A DNA stretch of 9,569 nucleotides from positions 7,076-16,644 of the forward strand of contig PCSU01000092.1 of assembly GCA_002771355.1 (NCBI GenBank), read 5' to 3'. Below the pieces are notes generated by a model. The model was not told the DNA's origin. It worked only from the letters and a program-made list of their open reading frames with translations, and ran no database searches. The position numbers were made by a program, and so were the translations under genes. Source of the DNA: a candidate division WWE3 bacterium CG22_combo_CG10-13_8_21_14_all_39_12. Lineage in GTDB: Bacteria; Patescibacteriota; 4484-211; GCA-002791395. This document shows positions 1-5,729 of the stretch, one piece after another (the first letter of the stretch is position 1; every line of letters begins with the position of its first letter).

Positions 1-461
1 GCTACTTCGTTGGCTACCTTGGTGAGTGTTTTAGTAGGCGCAATACCAATGGAAACAGGAATACCTGTCCATTGCATAATGGTACTTCTCATAAGTTTTG
101 CTAAGGCGGTTGGGTCTGGGTACGACATGTGGTCAACACGAATAAATGCTTCGTCTACTGAATAGACCTCTACTTCTGGGGTAAATGTGCGTATGGTTTC
201 CATAATCCGTCTGCTCATATCTGCATATAGTGAATAATTTGAAGAAAGTAAAGTGACCTGGTGTTTTTTTAAAATATGTTCAACCTCAAAGAGTGCTACC
301 CCCATAGGAATATTAAGAGCCTTAACTTCATTAGATCGTGCAACAATACACCCATCGTTACTTGAAAGTACGGCTACGGGTACATTTTCTAATTGTGGGT
401 TAAATACACGTTCGCACGAAACAAAAAAATTATTGCAGTCTATAAGGGCGTATAAGGACAT
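1..461 (-). CDS. umuC: Translesion DNA polymerase V catalytic subunit UmuC, N-terminal part (runs off left edge)
   Basis: The first 153 codons of a Y-family DNA polymerase are present; the rest lies beyond position 1 (the E. coli protein has about 422 residues). Y-family enzymes copy damaged templates; UmuC works with cleaved UmuD (UmuD') as Pol V. The ATG at 461 opens MSLYALIDCNNFFVSCERVF, the family's N-terminal catalytic motif with metal-binding Asp8. Phe13 sits at the steric-gate position, where E. coli UmuC has Tyr11. NDGCIVARSNEVKALNIPMG (35-54), SSNYSLYADMS (73-83) and SVDEAF (101-106, catalytic Asp103/Glu104) follow, then GIAPTKTLTKVAN near the edge. These match UmuC more closely than DinB. 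umuD lies upstream on the same strand, 187 nt away. No convincing promoter or Shine-Dalgarno is seen just before this ATG, so co-transcription with umuD is likely. The annealed order umuD-umuC is the standard one. Confidence 0.95.
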   Translation of the reverse strand, partial: MSLYALIDCNNFFVSCERVFNPQLENVPVAVLSSNDGCIVARSNEVKALNIPMGVALFEVEHILKKHQVTLLSSNYSLYADMSRRIMETIRTFTPEVEVYSVDEAFIRVDHMSYPDPTALAKLMRSTIMQWTGIPVSIGIAPTKTLTKVANEV

Positions 462-514
462 GGTTTTGGTTGTTTATCGTATGAGATACTAAGTTATAGG
501 CGAAAGGGCCAACG

Positions 515-572
515 GTCATTCTGGACTTGTCTCAGGATTCGATCATAGATTCCGAAATAAATTCGAAATGAC
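515..572. repeat. REP-like imperfect palindrome
   Basis: The left arm (515-540) begins GTCATTCTGGACTTG. The right arm (548-572), read in reverse complement, begins GTCATTTCGAATTT. Both arms end in GGATTC/GGAATC around a 7-nt loop (541-547). The arms match over most of their length with several mismatches and a 1-nt indel. The form (GTCATTC..ACTTGT..TCAGGATTC..AAATGAC) resembles dispersed extragenic palindromes I recall from many bacterial genomes. Whether other copies exist in this genome cannot be seen here. It could act as a transcript-stabilising or attenuating hairpin between umuD and umuC. Confidence 0.7.
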
Positions 573-610
573 AGATCTGCCTTGACACCCGTTGATGAAA
601 ATTTCACCAT

Positions 611-648
611 ACTTGTAACTTGTAACTTGTAACTTGTAACTTGTAACT
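611..648. repeat. 7-bp tandem repeat (ACTTGTA)5.4
   Basis: Five perfect copies of ACTTGTA plus a partial ACT run from 611 to 648 without any mismatch. The array ends exactly where the umuD stop codon (649-651 on the minus strand) begins. Perfect identity suggests recent expansion by slippage. A 7-bp unit would shift frame with each copy change, but here it lies outside coding sequence. Similar AAGTTAC-type strings are, from memory, common in spacers of CPR genomes. Confidence 0.95.
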
Positions 649-1086
649 CTATGCTCTAAAGGTGCGTGTTGGGAATTTTTGATTATGGTGCGTTTTGTGT
701 AGTACCCACGTTACAACTCCCCATACCGAAAAGTCAGTTTCGGGATGAATAGTCATAGGGCGATACATAGGGTTTTCTGGTATTAGTCTAATAACATTTT
801 CAGTTCTATATAGGCGCTTTACGGTAAAGGCTCCGTCTAGTCTTGCAACTACAATATCGCTATGTTTTGGTTGTAGGGATCTGTCTACCACCAACATGTC
901 TCCATGGTATATTCCCGCATTTACCATTGAGTCTCCATCAACACGTACAAAAAATGTTGAAGTACTGTTTGGGGCCAGATGCTCATTAAGATCAAGTGGT
1001 TCTTCTGTTGAATCTTCTACAACACCTGGAAATCCTGCGTGAACCTGTGTGTCTACTATTTGTGCACGTGTACGGTCGTTGGTCAT
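649..1086 (-). CDS. umuD: UmuD-like self-cleaving Pol V subunit (S24 peptidase family)
   Basis: A 145-residue UmuD protein, close to the usual 139. RecA filaments stimulate its self-cleavage, and the resulting UmuD' binds UmuC to activate translesion synthesis. The predicted cleavage site is Ala17-Gly18 in HAGFPGVVED, equivalent to Cys24-Gly25 of E. coli. The Ser-Lys dyad is Ser53 in GDSM and Lys90 in DGAFTVKRL; their 37-residue separation equals that of E. coli Ser60/Lys97. No N-terminal helix-turn-helix is present, so this is UmuD rather than LexA. I chose the ATG at 1086 because it gives a normal-length arm before the cleavage site. A longer reading from a GTG at 1164 adds 26 residues that look like non-coding sequence. 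The chosen ATG has no Shine-Dalgarno but lies 6 nt after a good -10, so the mRNA is probably leaderless. Confidence 0.93.
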   Translation of the reverse strand: MTNDRTRAQIVDTQVHAGFPGVVEDSTEEPLDLNEHLAPNSTSTFFVRVDGDSMVNAGIYHGDMLVVDRSLQPKHSDIVVARLDGAFTVKRLYRTENVIRLIPENPMYRPMTIHPETDFSVWGVVTWVLHKTHHNQKFPTRTFRA

Positions 1087-1092
1087 GTAGTT

Positions 1093-1120
1093 AGTATATA
1101 GAAATAGTAGACGATGTAAA
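1093..1120 (-). promoter_or_regulatory. Promoter of umuD (leaderless)
   Basis: On the minus strand, TTTACA (1115-1120), a 16-nt spacer and TATACT (1093-1098) are followed by only 6 nt before the umuD ATG. The transcript should therefore start at or next to the A of ATG. Two direct GTAGAC copies (plus strand, 1107-1112 and 1122-1127, 15 bp apart) flank the -35 and could be a repressor site. No textbook E. coli or Bacillus LexA box is visible. Confidence 0.75.
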
Positions 1121-1190
1121 GGTAGACAAAAGTGTACTACTTTAAATGTAAAGCAAAAAGCCACGTTTTCTATAAAAAATTTTTTTGGGT

Positions 1191-1218
1191 TTGGGAGGTT
1201 GGATTGATTTGGTATACT
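1191..1218 (+). promoter_or_regulatory. Promoter of ABC importer operon (leaderless, extended -10)
   Basis: TTGGGA (1191-1196), a 16-nt spacer and TATACT (1213-1218) with an upstream TGG (1210-1212) form an extended -10 promoter. An A6T7 tract (1174-1186) sits directly upstream of the -35, where an UP element would lie. The ATG at 1227 follows 8 nt after the -10, and no Shine-Dalgarno is present, so the mRNA is predicted to be leaderless. It is divergent from the umuD promoter. Confidence 0.75.
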
Positions 1219-1226
1219 TCAAACAT

Positions 1227-2243
1227 ATGAAAGCATCAAGCATAGTTACCATACTTTTAGTTTTTGGATTAGTTGTGGTTGTGTTGCTCCAAATATCTAA
1301 ATCAACCACAGAATCAAACGACGTGGTTGTTTACGTTTCTCACGACCAGGATTACTCAGAGCCAATACTTAAAGATTTTGAAGCAGCAACTGGAATTAAA
1401 GTGAAAGCTGTTTATGATACCGAAGCCTCAAAAACTGTAGGATTAACTAATCGTTTGATAGCTGAAAAGGAAAATCCTAAAGCTGATGTATTTTGGAATA
1501 ACGAGGTAACACGCACCGTTGGGCTTAATAGAGAAGGGGTTCTTGCAAAGTACAAACCAACTCATTTTGATGAAGTTCCATCATATGCAAAAGATCCTGA
1601 TGGTTACTGGACCGGTTTTGCTGCACGTGCACGAGTACTTCTTATTGGTAAAGATAAAAAAGTGCCAGAGCGATTAGAAGAACTGGTAGGGGATTCTTAT
1701 AAGGATATGGTAACCATTGCGGATCCACGTTTTGGTACAACGGGATCACATATTGCTGCACTGTGGAGCATATGGGGTGAAGAAAAAACAAAACAGTATT
1801 TTAAGGATCTTAAAGCAAATGGTTTAAATATTGCCCAGAGTAATGGACAAACTCGGGACAAGGTAGTTTCGGGTGAAAAACTAGTTGCTTTCACCGATAC
1901 AGATGATGCAAATGATGCCGTTATTAATGGTGATGCAGTTACTGTTGTGTATCCAAACCCATACGATGTAGGAACATTAGTGATTCCAAATACTGTGATG
2001 TTAATTAAAGGTGCACCTCACAAAAGCAATGCACAAAAGTTGATTGATTATTTAATTTCTCCTGAGGTCGAATCGCAGCTTGCGTTTGCAAAGTCAGCGC
2101 AAATGCCGTTACTGCCTGGTGTGAAAAGACCAGAAACGGTACCTTCAATTGATTCTGTAACTGAAATGAATGTGGTGTGGTCTAACGTGTATGATGCTTT
2201 AGAACCCTTCCTAAAGTTTTTTGAAGAAGAGATTCTGGATTGA
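1227..2243 (+). CDS. Membrane-anchored ABC solute-binding protein, iron(III)-type family
   Basis: A 338-residue periplasmic-binding-type protein that captures a solute outside the membrane and delivers it to the permease encoded next. Residues 5-23 form one hydrophobic helix. There is no cysteine anywhere, so there is no lipobox, and the protein is probably held by an uncleaved anchor. The body has the FbpA/FutA/AfuA-like layout: VVVYVSHDQDYSEPILKDFE at the start, KADVFWNNE (~85-93), DPRFGTTGSHIAALW (166-180), FTDTDDAND (222-230) and VYPN (241-244). Classic ferric-binding proteins use an adjacent Tyr-Tyr pair for Fe3+; I do not see that pair in the expected late region, so iron is likely by family but not certain. 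The ATG at 1227 was preferred to a TTG at 1185 because the anchor helix starts there and the promoter overlaps the longer form. The permease gene follows after 17 nt. Confidence 0.88.
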   Translation: MKASSIVTILLVFGLVVVVLLQISKSTTESNDVVVYVSHDQDYSEPILKDFEAATGIKVKAVYDTEASKTVGLTNRLIAEKENPKADVFWNNEVTRTVGLNREGVLAKYKPTHFDEVPSYAKDPDGYWTGFAARARVLLIGKDKKVPERLEELVGDSYKDMVTIADPRFGTTGSHIAALWSIWGEEKTKQYFKDLKANGLNIAQSNGQTRDKVVSGEKLVAFTDTDDANDAVINGDAVTVVYPNPYDVGTLVIPNTVMLIKGAPHKSNAQKLIDYLISPEVESQLAFAKSAQMPLLPGVKRPETVPSIDSVTEMNVVWSNVYDALEPFLKFFEEEILD

Positions 2244-2246
2244 CGT

Positions 2247-2252
2247 TATAAT
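2247..2252 (+). promoter_or_regulatory. Consensus -10 before permease gene (possible internal leaderless start)
   Basis: A perfect TATAAT lies in the 17-nt gap between the solute-binding and permease genes, ending 8 nt before the permease ATG, the same spacing as at operon starts in this window. No -35 is found at 16-18 nt; TTGAAG (2221-2226) is 20 nt away. No Shine-Dalgarno precedes the ATG. It may be an internal promoter or chance. Confidence 0.4.
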
Positions 2253-2260
2253 ATTGTGTA

Positions 2261-3715
2261 ATGGGTGGGTTTGAATTTTTATTATTAACATCACGAGAAA
2301 GTAGAATTTTATTAGAAACTTTTCAGCAAAGTTTTATTACAGCACTACTGGTTACCGTACTTATTGCAGTAATCGGTTCATATTTTGTTATTGTTCGAAA
2401 CAGCTCGACCCGAATCTTTAGAGTATTACTTATTGTTCCACTTTTGATACCGCCATACTTTCACGCTTTGTTTTGGTTACATTTATTACAACTTATTGCT
2501 TATTCAGGAGGGTTTGGATTTATTGACTTGAGTATAGTTCAAGGTTTTCGTTCAATGGGTGGGTTGGTACTTATACATACCATTTCTTTTCTGCCAATTG
2601 CTAGTGTTTTTATGTTTGCGACTATTTCAAAGATTAATCATGAAAATATTGTTGCCGCACTTTTACAAGCACCATTATTAAAGGTCCTTACACGTGTTAT
2701 TATTCCTCAACTTACTGGTATTTTAGTTTCAGTATTTGGGATTGTATTTACGCTTAGTTTTATTTCGTTTGATGTGCCCTCACTGCTAGAAGTACCCTCA
2801 TATTTTACTGAGATATTTTCGGTTGTAAGTAATAGTTATGATTTGCCTAAGGCCATGGGTATGTCGGTAATTCCACTGGGTATAGCTCTTATCGGAGCGT
2901 ATTCTATTATCAAATTGTTATCGAAACCATCAGGTACTGTTGATACTACAGACAGGGCATTTACACTACAGGTACCTCGATGGTTTACTATTTTAAGTTA
3001 TGCAATTATTTTAGGAATAGTTGTAGTGTCGTTAGGGATACCGTTTATAACTATACTCGTAGGAAGTAGTTGGGATATTCAAACATTTCAAGCAATTGTT
3101 ACTGATTGGCTTGAGCCGACGCGAGCAACGTTATTATTTGCTGTAAGCGGGGGGGTTATTTCAGTTATTGTTTCATTCCTTTTGTATCCATGGTGGAAGA
3201 AGTTTTATATTGTCCGTGTAATTGGATTATCTAGCCTGCTACTGCCTCCCATGGCCGTTGGATTGGGGTTAATTTATATTCTAAATACACCAGTCCTTTC
3301 AGTATTCATTGATTCAAAAATAGTATTATTAATAGGGTATGTGGTAAGAATTGTGCCTATTACAACTGAGATACTTTTTATGCTGAGGCAGCGTATTTCA
3401 GAAGAGGTTATTCAAAGTTATAAACTTAATGCTCCGCACAGTATAGTTTGGCGATTTGTATGGTGGGCAGGGTTACTTTTACCCGCAGTTACTATGATGT
3501 TTTTTGTAGCGAGTTGGTATATTTCTTCTGAGATTCCATTGACAATTTTACTTCAACCGGCAGGTATTCAAACGGTAATGGTACGAATATTTATTTTGCT
3601 TCATTATGGATCACTGGAATATGTAAACACTATGATGTTTCTAACTCTTGGGTTATTATGTATACCGCTGGTTCTAGTGACAGTTTATTTTAGAAAGAGG
3701 TTTCAATATGGATAA
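2261..3715 (+). CDS. ABC importer permease, two-module iron(III)-type (FbpB-like)
   Basis: A 484-residue integral membrane protein forming the transport channel of the importer. Two homologous permease halves are fused in one chain, as in FbpB/SfuB/AfuB: roughly residues 20-220 and 240-480, each with about six hydrophobic helices. The ATPase-docking loops (EAA motif region) are visible at about 131-154 (AALLQAPLLKVLTRVIIPQL) and 386-409 (SYKLNAPHSIVWRFVWWAGL). Both are degenerate compared with the classical EAA...G signature but have the right position. One such fused chain is enough for both membrane halves. The ATG at 2261 is the first in frame after the preceding stop. The 3' end overlaps the ATPase start by 8 nt (ATGGATAA), which indicates translational coupling. 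The gene is AT-rich like its neighbours. Confidence 0.9.
   Translation: MGGFEFLLLTSRESRILLETFQQSFITALLVTVLIAVIGSYFVIVRNSSTRIFRVLLIVPLLIPPYFHALFWLHLLQLIAYSGGFGFIDLSIVQGFRSMGGLVLIHTISFLPIASVFMFATISKINHENIVAALLQAPLLKVLTRVIIPQLTGILVSVFGIVFTLSFISFDVPSLLEVPSYFTEIFSVVSNSYDLPKAMGMSVIPLGIALIGAYSIIKLLSKPSGTVDTTDRAFTLQVPRWFTILSYAIILGIVVVSLGIPFITILVGSSWDIQTFQAIVTDWLEPTRATLLFAVSGGVISVIVSFLLYPWWKKFYIVRVIGLSSLLLPPMAVGLGLIYILNTPVLSVFIDSKIVLLIGYVVRIVPITTEILFMLRQRISEEVIQSYKLNAPHSIVWRFVWWAGLLLPAVTMMFFVASWYISSEIPLTILLQPAGIQTVMVRIFILLHYGSLEYVNTMMFLTLGLLCIPLVLVTVYFRKRFQYG
3695..3700 (+). promoter_or_regulatory. Shine-Dalgarno of the ATPase gene
   Basis: AAGAGG lies inside the end of the permease gene, about 7 nt before the ATG at 3708. 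It is one of only two clear SD sequences in this window and supports 3708 as the start. It belongs to an internal operon gene, unlike the SD-less first genes. Confidence 0.65.
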
Positions 3716-4373
3716 TGCAATTGAATTTAAAAATGTATTCAAATCATTCACTTCCCAGGTGGTTTTAGAGAATGCATCCATTATTATTCCTACCGTTGGT
3801 TTAAGTGTGTTTTATGGTCGCTCAGGTATTGGTAAAAGCACGTTATTTTCTCTTACAGCCGGTCTTGATATGGTTGATCAAGGTGAAATTTTTTTACGAG
3901 ACAAGCTCGTTTCAAAGAAAGGGTGGAATCTCCCATGTGGTGAACGCAATCTTAGTATGCAGTTTCAGGGTCTTGCTTTGTGGCCCCACATGAATGTTTC
4001 TGGCCACCTTACGTTTGTTACTGACCATATTGATACTCGCCGTTTACATGAAATAATTGATATGGTTGGATTGCCTCAAGAAAAACTTACCGCGTTTCCT
4101 TATGAATTGTCTGGTGGAGAATGTCAACGAGTAGCTATAGCCAGAACAATTGCAGCAGACACCGATATTATGCTGTTTGATGAACCGTTTAACAATCTTG
4201 ATGAGTCTTTACAAGTTCAAATTTGTAAAGTATTTGCTGATTTATCACAACACAAATCTATTGTGATTATTCAACATGACACGACTGTATTGGCTTTACA
4301 TATTAACGTTAACCAATGGTACAAGATGGAAAACAGTAATAACAAGGCAACGGTATCTCTCGTTGACCCATAA
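3708..4373 (+). CDS. ABC importer ATP-binding protein, short form (FbpC-like)
   Basis: A 221-residue ABC ATPase that powers the importer from the cytoplasmic side. All core motifs are present: Walker A GRSGIGKST (37-45), Q-loop region MQFQGLALWPHM (84-95, probable Gln87), signature LSGGECQ (134-140), Walker B IMLFDEP (154-160, catalytic Glu159), D-loop NNLDE (162-166) and switch His190. The protein ends soon after the switch region, so it lacks the ~120-residue C-terminal TOBE regulatory domain of typical FbpC (about 350 residues). There is no sign of a frameshift: the stop is clean, and the next promoter uses the last codons. The start overlaps the permease stop by 8 nt, and an SD precedes it. 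No terminator follows; the kinase gene begins 24 nt downstream. Confidence 0.92.
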   Translation: MDNAIEFKNVFKSFTSQVVLENASIIIPTVGLSVFYGRSGIGKSTLFSLTAGLDMVDQGEIFLRDKLVSKKGWNLPCGERNLSMQFQGLALWPHMNVSGHLTFVTDHIDTRRLHEIIDMVGLPQEKLTAFPYELSGGECQRVAIARTIAADTDIMLFDEPFNNLDESLQVQICKVFADLSQHKSIVIIQHDTTVLALHINVNQWYKMENSNNKATVSLVDP

Positions 4374-4391
4374 CCACATATCACATAGACT
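4363..4391 (+). promoter_or_regulatory. Promoter of the histidine kinase gene (leaderless)
   Basis: TTGACC (4363-4368), a 17-nt spacer and TAGACT (4386-4391) are followed by 6 nt and the kinase ATG at 4398. The -35 lies in the final codons of the ATPase gene. No Shine-Dalgarno precedes the ATG. The kinase can thus be transcribed apart from the importer, although read-through is possible because no terminator is seen between them. Confidence 0.75.
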
Positions 4392-4397
4392 AATCAT

Positions 4398-5729
4398 ATG
4401 GCTAATTCTTTGAGGAATCTTTTACGTTCAGTTTTTAAAAGGTTACCAATCACGTATTCGTTACTATTAATGATCCTTGTCCCGTTGTCGTTAGTGATTA
4501 ACACTATGTGGAACTTGAATTCATATGAGCGAGATATGAATTTTGGTGTTCGCGAACAGGCTATTGGTGTTAAAGATACGCTATTTCCAATTGTTACCAG
4601 TTTGAAGTTAACTAATGAGGAGCTAAAGGATATTTTTGTAAGTACAACTCATCAATCGCAAAGTATTGAATCAATAACGCTTTTTGCGGAAAATAGTGAT
4701 GGTACGTTGGCCCAACAAGTTGGAACTACTTCAACGAAAACACTTGAGCCGGGGTTTATTGAGAATTTAGCATACTCGCAGGGATCAGAGTATTTTACCA
4801 AGGAATATGATCCAAATATTCAAAATACAGTATGGAAATTGGTAACGCCATTTACAGATGAAAACGGAAACGTATCGGTAATCTCTCTTACCGTAAATGC
4901 CCTGAGGGTTGATGCAATTGTTGGTCGTACGGCACGGGACTCAATGATTATTATGGTAATTAGTGTAATTATTGTAGTTCTTTTACTAACAAACCATGCT
5001 CAGGCTTTAGAAAGATCTTTTCTTGTTGATAAATTAAAAGAAGTTGATCGAATGAAGGACGATTTTATTTCTGTTGCGTCCCATGAGCTTAGAACGCCAT
5101 TAACTGCAATCAAGGGGTATGTTTCTCTCTTACAAAAAGATTTACAGATTTCTCTTACCGAAAAACAGCGCACAAAGTTTGGTGTGGTTATGGAAAGTAT
5201 TTATAGACTAGAAACACTTGTTAATGACTTGTTAAACGTTTCACGGATTGAACAAGGTCGATTGGATTTTACGATTACATCAGTTGATGTAGCAACGCTT
5301 ATTCAAGAAACTGTTCGTCAGCTTGATCCAGTTGCAAAAGAAAAGGGTTTGGGGCTTACCGCAATTAACATTCCTACATCACTGCAAGCTATGGGAAATG
5401 CAGACAGGCTACGAGAGGTTTTAACTAATATTGTTGGAAATGCAATTAAATATACGCCTTCAGGGTCAGTAACAATCTCCACAACTACAGAAAGAAATAA
5501 AGTTCAGATTATTGTTCAAGATACAGGAATTGGGATTGCACCGGATGATCGTAAACACTTGTTTCAAAAGTTTAGCAGAATTCAAACTGATAAGACCCGT
5601 GATATTCCTGGAACTGGGTTGGGATTGTGGATTACTAAACAGCTCATTGAACAGATGAAAGGCTCAATTTTTGTTGATAGTGTTGGGGGAAAGGGAACAA
5701 CCTTTACTATTGTTCTTCTTCCTGCGTAG
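4398..5729 (+). CDS. Membrane sensor histidine kinase
   Basis: A 443-residue two-component sensor kinase. A membrane helix (about 18-36) and a second one (about 182-198) bracket a ~145-residue extracytoplasmic sensor region that I do not recognise. No clear HAMP domain follows; a ~25-residue helical linker leads straight to the dimerisation domain, with the phospho-acceptor His229 in SVASHELRTPLTAIKG. The ATPase domain shows the N box NIVGNAIKYTPSG (344-356, Asn348), G1 DTGIGI (375-380), F box LFQKFSR (388-394) and G2 GTGLGLW (405-411), so it should be active. No response regulator is encoded in the window, making it an orphan here. Sitting directly after an ABC importer, it could sense a related envelope cue, but this is only positional. 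The last 23 bp overlap the end of the opposing surface-protein gene. Confidence 0.95.
   Translation: MANSLRNLLRSVFKRLPITYSLLLMILVPLSLVINTMWNLNSYERDMNFGVREQAIGVKDTLFPIVTSLKLTNEELKDIFVSTTHQSQSIESITLFAENSDGTLAQQVGTTSTKTLEPGFIENLAYSQGSEYFTKEYDPNIQNTVWKLVTPFTDENGNVSVISLTVNALRVDAIVGRTARDSMIIMVISVIIVVLLLTNHAQALERSFLVDKLKEVDRMKDDFISVASHELRTPLTAIKGYVSLLQKDLQISLTEKQRTKFGVVMESIYRLETLVNDLLNVSRIEQGRLDFTITSVDVATLIQETVRQLDPVAKEKGLGLTAINIPTSLQAMGNADRLREVLTNIVGNAIKYTPSGSVTISTTTERNKVQIIVQDTGIGIAPDDRKHLFQKFSRIQTDKTRDIPGTGLGLWITKQLIEQMKGSIFVDSVGGKGTTFTIVLLPA

Larger units (their letters stand above)
462..648. other. umuD-umuC spacer, no gene
   Basis: This 187-nt stretch between the umuD stop and the umuC start shows no plausible coding region. 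It holds an imperfect REP-like palindrome (515-572), a short inverted repeat TGAAA-A-TTTCA (596-606) and a 7-bp tandem repeat (611-648). A TTGACA-like hexamer at 582-587 on the plus strand has no good -10 partner at normal spacing. The spacer is unusually long for an umuDC operon, where the two genes normally touch or overlap, so it appears to have been enlarged by repeat sequences. Confidence 0.7.

Noticed and set aside
253..492. 79-residue plus-strand reading frame
   Set aside because: Antisense to the clear umuC coding sequence; composition is not protein-like.
582..613. Plus-strand promoter starting with TTGACA
   Set aside because: No -10-like hexamer at 16-19 nt and no gene follows on that strand.
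611..648. Possible CRISPR-like array
   Set aside because: The units are 7 bp and directly adjacent with no spacers; this is a simple tandem repeat.
649..1086. LexA repressor
   Set aside because: The Ser-Lys peptidase core is shared with LexA, but there is no N-terminal DNA-binding domain, and umuC lies downstream.
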